This document shows positions 48,302-55,996 of a stretch of DNA of 64,000 bases, piece by piece. Every line of letters starts with the position of its first letter. Positions within the stretch are counted from its first letter, which is position 1. The DNA is from Virgisporangium ochraceum (GTDB lineage: Bacteria > Actinomycetota > Actinomycetes > Mycobacteriales > Micromonosporaceae): contig NZ_BOPH01000082.1 in assembly GCF_016863655.1 (NCBI RefSeq), positions 124,001 to 188,000 on the forward strand. The letters are read 5' to 3'. The notes beneath the pieces were generated by a model, which saw nothing but the letters and a program-made list of their open reading frames with translations, was not told the DNA's origin and searched no databases. The position numbers were made by a program, and so were the translations under genes.

Positions 48302-49597
48302 ATGTCCACCCCCAGCAAGCGGTTGCGCACGCTTGTGGCCACGGGCGCCTTCGCGACGACCGTCGCCCTCGTGCTCGCCGGCTGCGGCGCGCGCGCCGGC
48401 GACGACACCTCCGGCGACAAGCCGGCCGCAGCGAGCTGCGTCGACACCTCCGGCAGCACCATCAAGCTCGGCTTCCTGAACTCCCTCACCGGTGGCATGG
48501 CGATCTCCGAGAAGACCGTCTCCAACGTGCTGCACATGGCCGCCGACGAGATCAACGCCGGCGGCGGCATCCTCGGAAAGAAGATCCAGTACGTCCAGGA
48601 GGACGGCGCCACCGACTGGCCCACCTTCGCGGAGAAGACCGAGAAGCTGCTCACCCAGGACTGCGTCGGCGCGATCTTCGGCGGCTGGACCTCGTCCTCC
48701 CGCAAGGCCGTCAAGCCGGTCGTCGAGAAGCACAACGGCCTGTTCTTCTACCCGGTGCAGTACGAGGGCCTCGAGGCATCGCCGAACATCTACTACACCG
48801 GCGCGACCACCAACCAGCAGATCATCCCGGCGATGGACTTCCTCGCCTCCAAGGGCGTGAAGAAGCTGTTCCTCGCCGGCAGCGACTACGTCTTCCCGCG
48901 CACCGCGAACGCGATCATCAAGCTCTACGCGGCCAAGCTCGGCATCCAGATCGTCGGCGAGGAGTACGTGCCGCTCGACAAGGACGACTGGACCACCCAG
49001 GTGGCGAAGATCAAGGCGGCCAAGCCCGACTTCATCTTCAACACCATCAACGGCTCCTCGAACGTCGGCTTCATCAAGGCCTACTACGACGCCGGCCTCG
49101 CCGCCGCGACCACTCCGATCATCTCGGTGTCGATCGCCGAGGAGGAGGCGCCGGCCATGGGACACGAGGTCACCGGCCACTACGCGTCCTGGAACTACTT
49201 CCAGTCGATGAAGACCGACACCAACCCGAAGTTCATCCAGAGCTGGAAGGCCTACCCCAACAGCAGCGGCGTCACCTCCGACCCGATGGAGGCCGCCTAC
49301 ATCTCGCTGTACCTGTACAAGGCCCTCGTCGAGGCGGCCGGCTCGTTCGACGTCGACAAGGTGAACGCCGCCGCGAAGGCGAACAAGATCACGTTCGCCG
49401 CGCCGGAGGGCACCGTCACGCTCAACGGCGAGAACCACCACATCTCCAAGCCGGGCAACATCGGCCGGATCAACGCCAGCAACCAGTTCGACATCGTCTG
49501 GTCCTCCGAGAAGTTCATCGAACCCGACCCGTTCCTCAACGGCTACGACTGGTTCCCGGCGAACATCCGCGACCAGCTCGTGAAAGCCGCGGGCTGA
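48302..49597 (+). CDS. urtA: Urea ABC transporter substrate-binding lipoprotein
   Basis: This 431-residue protein starts with a lipoprotein signal ending VLAGC (near residue 25) and continues with the UrtA hallmark stretch VVEKHNGLFFYPVQYEGLEA followed by PNIYYTGATTNQQI. It should bind urea, or short-chain amides in related systems, outside the membrane. ATG 48302 follows an upstream purine-rich GGAG. Expression from the GlnR-like box would tie it to nitrogen starvation. A hairpin separates it from urtB. Confidence 0.95.
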   Translation: MSTPSKRLRTLVATGAFATTVALVLAGCGARAGDDTSGDKPAAASCVDTSGSTIKLGFLNSLTGGMAISEKTVSNVLHMAADEINAGGGILGKKIQYVQEDGATDWPTFAEKTEKLLTQDCVGAIFGGWTSSSRKAVKPVVEKHNGLFFYPVQYEGLEASPNIYYTGATTNQQIIPAMDFLASKGVKKLFLAGSDYVFPRTANAIIKLYAAKLGIQIVGEEYVPLDKDDWTTQVAKIKAAKPDFIFNTINGSSNVGFIKAYYDAGLAAATTPIISVSIAEEEAPAMGHEVTGHYASWNYFQSMKTDTNPKFIQSWKAYPNSSGVTSDPMEAAYISLYLYKALVEAAGSFDVDKVNAAAKANKITFAAPEGTVTLNGENHHISKPGNIGRINASNQFDIVWSSEKFIEPDPFLNGYDWFPANIRDQLVKAAG

Positions 49598-49605
49598 TCG
49601 CCCCT

Positions 49606-49641
49606 GCGGGGTTGCCCGCCGCCCACGGCAGGCAACCCCGC
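49606..49641 (+). terminator. Intercistronic hairpin between urtA and urtB
   Basis: GCGGGGTTGCC (49606-49616) and GGCAACCCCGC (49631-49641) form a perfect 11-bp stem with a 14-base loop, 9 bases after the urtA stop. It is probably a partial terminator or RNA-stabilising structure that keeps the binding protein more abundant than the permeases. Confidence 0.65.
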
Positions 49642-49664
49642 CCCCACACAGGGAATGAGGACAC

Positions 49665-50549
49665 GTGGACGCACTAGTCTCACCGCTGCTCAACGGCAGC
49701 GCACAGGGTGCGCTGCTCCTGCTCGCCGCGCTCGGTCTCTCGCTCACCTTCGGCCAGATGGGCGTGATCAACATGGCCCACGGCGAGTTCCTCATGATCG
49801 GCGCCTTCACCGCCTACCTCGTCCAGCAGGTCATCCACTCCAGCGACCTGTCGATCCCGGTGGCGCTGCCGGTCGCGTTCGTCGTCGCCGGACTCTTCGG
49901 CCTCCTGCTGGAGGTCAGCATCATCCGGTGGATGTACCACAGACCCCTCGACACCCTGCTCGTCACCGTCGGGGTCGGCCTGATCCTCCAGCAGGCGGCA
50001 CTGCAGATCTTCCCGTCCCAGGGCGTCCCGGTGGAGAAGCCGGGCTGGCTCGACGGGCAGCTGACCATCCTCGGCTACGACTGGCCACTGCGGCAGGTGT
50101 TCACCATCGTGCTCGCGGCCGTCTGCGTCGGCGCGCTGGCGGCCTGGCTCAAGTCGACCGCGTTCGGCCGCCGCATCCGGGCGACCGTGCAGAACCGGGA
50201 CCTCGCCGAGGTCACGGGGATCTCCACCCGCACCGTCGACCGGCTGACCTTCTTCGTCGGGTCGGGGCTGGCCGGGGTCGCCGGCGTGGCCGCGTCGCTG
50301 ATCGGCGGTACGAACTCCCAGATGGGCGTGCAGTACATCATCCCGGCCTTCCTCGTCGTCGCTGCCGGCGGCATCGGTCAGCTCAAGGGCACCGTCGTCG
50401 CCGCGTGGGCGGTGGGCGTCGTCCTCTCGTACTTCGCCTACTGGACGACCGGCAGCCTCGCGCAGGTGCTCGCCTTCATCCTCGTGATCGTGTTCCTGCA
50501 GCTGCGCCCGCAGGGTCTGTTCACGGTGCGGACCAGGAGCCTCGTATGA
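49665..50549 (+). CDS. urtB: Urea ABC transporter permease UrtB
   Basis: This 294-residue branched-chain-type permease has eight or so helices and the LivH/UrtB pattern GLSLTFGQMGVINMAHGEFLMIGAF near the start and TAFGRRIRATVQNRDLAEVTGI in the cytoplasmic coupling loop. GTG 49665 is the start. It overlaps urtC by 4 bases (ATGA). It forms the urea channel with UrtC. Confidence 0.94.
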   Translation: MDALVSPLLNGSAQGALLLLAALGLSLTFGQMGVINMAHGEFLMIGAFTAYLVQQVIHSSDLSIPVALPVAFVVAGLFGLLLEVSIIRWMYHRPLDTLLVTVGVGLILQQAALQIFPSQGVPVEKPGWLDGQLTILGYDWPLRQVFTIVLAAVCVGALAAWLKSTAFGRRIRATVQNRDLAEVTGISTRTVDRLTFFVGSGLAGVAGVAASLIGGTNSQMGVQYIIPAFLVVAAGGIGQLKGTVVAAWAVGVVLSYFAYWTTGSLAQVLAFILVIVFLQLRPQGLFTVRTRSLV

Positions 50550-51631
50550 CCAAAATAAAGCCACTCATCGGCATCGGGCTGTTCGCCGTCCTGCTCCTCG
50601 GGGTCGCTCCGCTCGTGCTCAGCGACCACTGGCTCGGCAACCTCGGCAAGTACTGCTGCTGGGCGATGGCCGCCGTCGGCATCGGCCTGGCGTGGGGCCG
50701 GGGCGGGATGCTCGTGATGGGACAGGGGGTGTTCTTCGCCCTCGGTGCCTACTCGATGGCCATGCACCTCACGCTGGAGACCGCCGGAGACACGGTCCCG
50801 GGGTTCATGGTGCTCTACGACCCGCTCGCGCCGCTTCCCGCGTTCTGGGAGCCGTTCCGCAGCTCGGCGTTCACCCTGCTCGCGATCGTGCTGCTCCCGG
50901 TGGTCGTGGCCGGCGCCCTCGGCTACGCGTTGTTCAAGCGCCGCGTGAAGGGCGCGTACTTCGCGATCCTGACGCAGGCGCTCGCCGTCGCACTCGCCAC
51001 CCTGATCAGCTCCACGATCCGCGAGACCGGTGGCGACACCGGGCTCAGCGACTTCAAGTTCTTCTTCGGTTTCGTGCTGGACGACCCGGCGAACAGGACC
51101 ATGGTCTACCTCATCACGGCGGCGCTGCTCGTCGTGTGCCTGCTGGTGGTGTGGCAGCTCTACCGCAGCCGGTTCGGCGAGCTCCTCGTCGCCACCCGCG
51201 ACGCCGAGGAGCGCGTGCGCTTCCTCGGCTACGACCCGGCCAACATCAAGCTCGTCGCCTTCGTCGTCGCGGCGCTGATGGCGAGCATCGGCGGAGCGAT
51301 GTTCGTACCCATCGTCGGCATCATCACTCCGGCCGAGATCGGCGCCGCCGCCTCGATCCTGATGATCGCGGGTGTCGCCTTCGGCGGACGCGCCTCCCTC
51401 TTCGGCCCCGCGCTCGGCGCGATGGCGGTCGGATGGGGGCAGTCGAGTCTCGGCTCCACCTGGCCCGACGGCTGGACCTACATCCTCGGCCTGTTGTTCG
51501 TCGTCGTCATCCTCTTCCTGCCGAAGGGACTGTCGTCGGTGTTCCCCCGGCTCACGGCGGCCCGCCGCCGCCCTGCCGACGTGCCGGCGGCGCCCAGTGC
51601 GGTGCCTCAGCTCGAGGAGGCGAAGTCGTGA
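50546..51631 (+). CDS. urtC: Urea ABC transporter permease UrtC
   Basis: This 361-residue permease has about ten hydrophobic segments, the UrtC-typical GRGGMLVMGQGVFFALGAYSM and GGDTGLSDFKFFFGF, and the coupling loop ATRDAEERVRFLGYDPANIK. The C-terminus is a Pro/Ala-rich cytoplasmic tail. It overlaps urtB and urtD by 4 bases each. Confidence 0.94.
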   Translation: MTKIKPLIGIGLFAVLLLGVAPLVLSDHWLGNLGKYCCWAMAAVGIGLAWGRGGMLVMGQGVFFALGAYSMAMHLTLETAGDTVPGFMVLYDPLAPLPAFWEPFRSSAFTLLAIVLLPVVVAGALGYALFKRRVKGAYFAILTQALAVALATLISSTIRETGGDTGLSDFKFFFGFVLDDPANRTMVYLITAALLVVCLLVVWQLYRSRFGELLVATRDAEERVRFLGYDPANIKLVAFVVAALMASIGGAMFVPIVGIITPAEIGAAASILMIAGVAFGGRASLFGPALGAMAVGWGQSSLGSTWPDGWTYILGLLFVVVILFLPKGLSSVFPRLTAARRRPADVPAAPSAVPQLEEAKS

Positions 51632-52416
51632 CCGACTCGCTAGTCGTCACCGACCTCCACGTCGAGTTCTCGGGCTTCGTCGCGGTCGGCGGCGTCTCCT
51701 TCGACGCGCACCCCGGCGAGGTCCGGTTCCTCATCGGCCCGAACGGCGCCGGCAAGACGACCTGCATCGACGCCATCACCGGGCTCTCCGCGGCCACCGG
51801 GTCGGCGAGGCTCGGCGACCAGGAGCTGCTCGGCCGGCCGGTGCACAGGATCGTCCGGCTCGGGGTGGGCCGCACGTTCCAGACCGCGAGCGTCTTCGAC
51901 GAGCTCTCGGTGCTCCAGAACCTCGACATCGCCGCCGGACGCCACCGCCACTCGGGCTCGCTGCTACGGATCCGGCGCGGCGTCGACCCGTCGATCGTGC
52001 AGGCGCTGGAGGAGACGGGACTGGCCGGCGAGCTGGCCACGCCGGCCGGCGTCCTGTCGCACGGCCAGAAGCAGTGGCTGGAGATCGCGATGCTGCTCGT
52101 GCAGGACGCGAGGGTGCTGCTGCTCGACGAACCCGTCGCCGGCATGAGCCACGACGAGCGCACCGCGACCGGCGAGCTCCTGCAACGCGTGGCGGCGAAG
52201 CGCATCGTGCTGGTGGTCGAGCACGACATGGACTTCATGCGCCGCTTCGCCACCCGCGTGACGGTGCTGCACCAGGGCAAGGTGCTCTCGCACGGCACGG
52301 TGGCCGAGGTGCAGGCCGACCCCCAGGTGCAGGAGGTCTACCTCGGCACCGCGGGAGCGGCGACCACGGCCGCCATGGCCGCCGTGCCCGACGCGGCCGT
52401 CGAGGAAAGGGACTGA
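51628..52416 (+). CDS. urtD: Urea ABC transporter ATPase UrtD
   Basis: This 262-residue ATPase of the LivG type has Walker A GPNGAGKTT, signature LSHGQKQWLEI, the UrtD variant of the ABC signature, and Walker B VLLLDEPVAGMS. It has the VGRTFQTASVFDELSV Q-loop segment. GTG 51628 overlaps urtC. It drives urea import with UrtE. Confidence 0.94.
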   Translation: MTDSLVVTDLHVEFSGFVAVGGVSFDAHPGEVRFLIGPNGAGKTTCIDAITGLSAATGSARLGDQELLGRPVHRIVRLGVGRTFQTASVFDELSVLQNLDIAAGRHRHSGSLLRIRRGVDPSIVQALEETGLAGELATPAGVLSHGQKQWLEIAMLLVQDARVLLLDEPVAGMSHDERTATGELLQRVAAKRIVLVVEHDMDFMRRFATRVTVLHQGKVLSHGTVAEVQADPQVQEVYLGTAGAATTAAMAAVPDAAVEERD

Positions 52417-52417
52417 C

Positions 52418-53101
52418 ATGCTCGAGCTCACCGACATCCAGGCCGGCTACGGACGCACGCGGGTGCTGCACGGCGTCACCGTGCCGGCCGGGAAGGTCGT
52501 GGCCGTGCTCGGCCACAACGGCGCCGGAAAGACCACGTTGCTGCGCGTCGCGATCGGGCTCATCAAGCCGACGAAGGGCCGCGTGTTCTTCGACGGCGAG
52601 GACATCTCGTCGCTCGCCCCCAACAAGCGCGTCGCCCGTGGCATGGCGTACGTACCGCAGGGTCAGCAGGCGTTCGGCCAGCTGACCACGCTCGAGAACC
52701 TGCAGCTCGTCGCCGACGGGCGCCGGCGCGGCAGGGCCCTCATCGACGCGCAGCTGGCCCGCTTCCCCGCACTGGAGCAGTTCGCGACCCGGAAGGCGGG
52801 CCTGCTCTCGGGCGGGCAGCGCCAGCAGCTCGCGATCGCCCGCGCCCTCATCACCGAGCCGAAGCTGCTCATCCTCGACGAGCCGACCGAGGGCATCCAG
52901 CCCACGGTCGTCGCCGAGATCGAGCAGACCATCGTGCAACTCGCCGGCGAGGGCATCCACGTGCTGCTCGTCGAGCAGCACATCGGCTTCGCGCTCGAGG
53001 CCGCCGAGCGTTACGTCGTCCTCGCCTCGGGCTTCGTCACCCAGACCGACGAAGGGGGCTCGGCGGCCGTCTCCACGGTGCGGGCCGCCATGGCGATCTG
53101 A
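52418..53101 (+). CDS. urtE: Urea ABC transporter ATPase UrtE
   Basis: This 227-residue LivF-type ATPase has Walker A GHNGAGKTT, signature LSGGQRQQLAIARAL and Walker B LLILDEPTEGIQP, the last with the UrtE-typical GIQP. It starts 1 base after the urtD stop. It completes the UrtABCDE set. The NCS1 permease 69 bases downstream may be co-transcribed. Confidence 0.94.
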   Translation: MLELTDIQAGYGRTRVLHGVTVPAGKVVAVLGHNGAGKTTLLRVAIGLIKPTKGRVFFDGEDISSLAPNKRVARGMAYVPQGQQAFGQLTTLENLQLVADGRRRGRALIDAQLARFPALEQFATRKAGLLSGGQRQQLAIARALITEPKLLILDEPTEGIQPTVVAEIEQTIVQLAGEGIHVLLVEQHIGFALEAAERYVVLASGFVTQTDEGGSAAVSTVRAAMAI

Positions 53102-53170
53102 GCCGACACGACCTGCGTTTCCGCCCGCAATGCGCGCGTAACACCGGACCGGGAGGATGCCGCACGCGAG

Positions 53171-54895
53171 GTGGATGCCACTGTGTCGACGGACAACGCG
53201 CGCGCGGCCGCGGAGGACAGCCTCGAGGACTACGCCTTCCGCTATGTGCCGCGCACCTTCCGGCGCTGGAGCGCGGCCTCCGTGGGCGCGACCGCCCTCG
53301 GGTCCATCGCGTTCCTCGCCGACTTCTCGATCGGCGCGAGCATCGGCATCGACCACGGCACCGGCAACGCGGTGCTCGGCATCCTGTTCGCGTCGGTCGT
53401 CATCGTCATCGTGGGCGTGCCCGTGGCCTACTACGCCGCCCGCTACAACCTCGACCTCGACCTCATCGCCCGCGGCTCGGGATTCGGCTACTACGGCTCG
53501 ATGATCACGACCGTGGTCTTCGCCGGCTTCACGTGCATCTTCTTCGCCCTGGAGGGCGCCATCATGGCGCAGGGACTGCGGGTGGCGACGGAGATGCCGC
53601 TGTGGCTCGGCTACCTCGTCTCGACCGTGGTCGTGATCCCGATCGTCATCTACGGCATGCGTGCGCTGGAGCGCCTGCAGTTCTGGACCACGCCCCTGTG
53701 GCTCGCCCTCGCCCTGCTGCCGCTGCTGTGGATCCTCGTCTCCGACCACGAGGCGGTGCGTGCCTTCACCTCGTTCACCGGCAACTCCGACGGCTCGGTC
53801 AGCTTCGGCGCCGTCGTCTCGAGCGCGGCCGTGTGTTTCGCCCTCACCCCGCAGCTGGCGGAGCAGATCGACTACATCCGGGCCATGCCGCCACGCACGC
53901 CGGCGAACGCCCGCTCGTGGTGGACGTCGTTCGCGTTCTCCGGTCCGGGCTGGGTGATCTTCAGCGGCACCAAGCAGGTGATCGGGGTGTTCCTCGCCGT
54001 CTACCTCCTCGTGAAGGTCGAACCCACGCTCGGGCACCAGGCGACCGAGCCGGTCAAGCAGTTCGTCGGGATGTACCAGTCCCTCATCCCGGACTGGCTC
54101 GCGATCGTCCTCGCGCTCGTGCTCATCGTGGTCGCGCAGGTGAAGATCAACGTGACGAACGCGTACTCGGGCTCGCTCGCGTGGTCGAACGTCTTCACCC
54201 GGCTGGCGAAGCACTACCCGGGTCGCACGGTCTTCGTGCTGTTCAACCTCGTCATCGCCTACGGCCTCATGATGCTGGACGTCTTCACCCTCATCTCCTT
54301 CGTGCTGAGCCTCTACGCGAACGTCGTCATGGCCTGGCTCGTGACGATCGCGACCGACATCGCGGTCAACAAGTGGGTGCTGCGCATCTCGCCGCGCTTC
54401 CCCGAGTTCCGCCGCGGCATGCTGCACGACTGGAACCCGGTGGGACTGGTGTCGGTGGGGCTCGCCTCGGTGCTGTCGCTGCTCGCGTTCGCCGGGCTGC
54501 TCGGCGCCGCGCTGAAGCCGTTCTCGGTGCTCATCGCGATCGGCGTCGCGTTCGTCGCCACACCGGTCACGGCCCTCGCGACGCGGGGGCGCTACTACCT
54601 TCGCCGCCACTCCGACGGCATCGACTCACCCCTGTTCGACGAGCACGGCAACCCCTCGGGTGAGCGGCTGCGCTGCCACGTCACCGGGTACATGTTCGAA
54701 CGGCCGGATATGCTTGCCTCGGCCCAGCGGGGGTCACACGGCGAGGTGCAGTACGTCTCGTCGCTGGCGCTGACGCTCGACGACTCCGATCGCTATGTGC
54801 TTCCGCCGGAGGTCACCGGCCCCCCGCACTGGGCGACCGATCGAGGCAGGGGAACGGGATGGGGGAGCCGGTCGACACCGCGACCGCGATTCTAG
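53171..54895 (+). CDS. NCS1-family purine/pyrimidine or allantoin-type permease
   Basis: This 574-residue, 12-helix carrier belongs to the nucleobase:cation symporter-1 family (DYAFRYVPRTFRRWSAASVG, GFGYYGSMITTVVFAGFTC, QIDYIRAMPPRTPANARSWW). A hydrophilic C-terminal extension of about 100 residues carries HVTGYMFERPDML and a Gly/Arg-rich end. The neighbours are urea uptake genes, so a nitrogen-rich substrate such as cytosine, allantoin or hydantoin is likely. GTG 53171 or GTG 53183 can serve as the start. The 3' end overlaps the first TetR gene by 37 bases. Confidence 0.87.
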   Translation: MDATVSTDNARAAAEDSLEDYAFRYVPRTFRRWSAASVGATALGSIAFLADFSIGASIGIDHGTGNAVLGILFASVVIVIVGVPVAYYAARYNLDLDLIARGSGFGYYGSMITTVVFAGFTCIFFALEGAIMAQGLRVATEMPLWLGYLVSTVVVIPIVIYGMRALERLQFWTTPLWLALALLPLLWILVSDHEAVRAFTSFTGNSDGSVSFGAVVSSAAVCFALTPQLAEQIDYIRAMPPRTPANARSWWTSFAFSGPGWVIFSGTKQVIGVFLAVYLLVKVEPTLGHQATEPVKQFVGMYQSLIPDWLAIVLALVLIVVAQVKINVTNAYSGSLAWSNVFTRLAKHYPGRTVFVLFNLVIAYGLMMLDVFTLISFVLSLYANVVMAWLVTIATDIAVNKWVLRISPRFPEFRRGMLHDWNPVGLVSVGLASVLSLLAFAGLLGAALKPFSVLIAIGVAFVATPVTALATRGRYYLRRHSDGIDSPLFDEHGNPSGERLRCHVTGYMFERPDMLASAQRGSHGEVQYVSSLALTLDDSDRYVLPPEVTGPPHWATDRGRGTGWGSRSTPRPRF

Positions 54896-55425
54896 CGAGC
54901 GCCGCGGTTCTGCTGCGTCAGCACACGTTCGACGACATCTCCTACCGTGCCCTCGCCGACGAGGTCGGCATCTCCGAACGCACGGTCTACCGCCAGTACC
55001 CGACGCGGGCGCACCTGCTCGCCGCACTGTCGAACTGGATCGAACAGACCCATTTCCCGCTGCCGCCGTTCGTGACCGTCGCCGACTTCCGCGCCGCCGT
55101 GCACGAGCGCTTCCGCGCCTTCGACGCCCTGCCGGCGTACGCGTACGTCGGCGCACGGGCGTCCGCGATCTCGCCGACGCTCGACGCCGAGCCCGCCTAC
55201 ATGACGCGTGCGATCGAGGCGATGCTCGACGTGTCGGCGTCGACGCTCAACCGGCGCGACCGGCGCCGGGTCGCGGCGTCGCTGCGGTACTTCTCGTCGG
55301 CGATGTTCTGGGCGCGCCTGCGCACCGGCTTCGACCTGGACGCCGGCGAGATCTGCGACGCGTTCGACCGCGCCATGGGCGCCGTGCTCGCGAAACTTCC
55401 CGAAGGGACCTGGGTGAAGCCGTGA
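54859..55425 (+). CDS. TetR-family regulator, first of a tandem pair
   Basis: This 188-residue regulator has the TetR HTH at residues 8-52 (DDISYRALADEVGISERTVYRQYPTRAHLL). The C-terminal ligand domain is helical with no recognisable class. It begins inside the end of the NCS1 permease gene and overlaps the next TetR gene by 4 bases. The pair may repress the permease and, in part, the urt operon. Confidence 0.87.
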   Translation: MGEPVDTATAILASAAVLLRQHTFDDISYRALADEVGISERTVYRQYPTRAHLLAALSNWIEQTHFPLPPFVTVADFRAAVHERFRAFDALPAYAYVGARASAISPTLDAEPAYMTRAIEAMLDVSASTLNRRDRRRVAASLRYFSSAMFWARLRTGFDLDAGEICDAFDRAMGAVLAKLPEGTWVKP

Positions 55426-55985
55426 CCGGGCCGGCGCTCACCGGCAACCAGGCGGCGATCCTCGCCGCCTACGCCGAGCTGATCGAGGAGGTCGGCAGCG
55501 ACGACGTGTCGTTCCGGCTCGTCGCGCGCCGGGCCGGCATCGCCGAACGCACCGTGTTCCGCAACTACCCGACGCGGGTCGACCTGCTGCTGGCGACCGC
55601 GGCGTGGATCGAGGCGACGGTGTTCGTCCGCGAGGAGTCGCACTCCATCTTCGACATCCCCCTCGCGATCCGCGACGCGATGCAGCGGTACGACGCGAGG
55701 CCCGAGCTCGCCCACGTCGTCGCCGAGACGGCGATGCGCGGCGTCAGCGGCGCGGCGCCGTCGCTCGGCCGGACACACCTCGAGCGGCTGCTGGACGCCG
55801 AGGTGCCGTCCCTCGACCCGGAGCAGCGCAGGTCGGTCGTCGTGGCGCTGTCCCACCTCGACTCCGCCGCGACGTGGGTGACGTTCCGCCGCGAGTTCGG
55901 CATGGACCGGCGTGACATCGCCGACGCGGCCGCGTGGGCGGCGGAGGCGGTGCTCGACAGCATCCGCGACCGCGTCACCCCGTAG
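55422..55985 (+). CDS. TetR-family regulator, second of a tandem pair
   Basis: This 187-residue regulator has an HTH closely similar to its neighbour's: DDVSFRLVARRAGIAERTVFRNYPTRVDLL. The ligand domains of the two proteins also share layout (around 65-185), so they are paralogues from a local duplication. Coupled translation suggests equal amounts and perhaps a heterodimer. GTG 55422 is the start. Confidence 0.87.
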   Translation: MTGPALTGNQAAILAAYAELIEEVGSDDVSFRLVARRAGIAERTVFRNYPTRVDLLLATAAWIEATVFVREESHSIFDIPLAIRDAMQRYDARPELAHVVAETAMRGVSGAAPSLGRTHLERLLDAEVPSLDPEQRRSVVVALSHLDSAATWVTFRREFGMDRRDIADAAAWAAEAVLDSIRDRVTP

Positions 55986-55996
55986 GGCGGCGGCGG

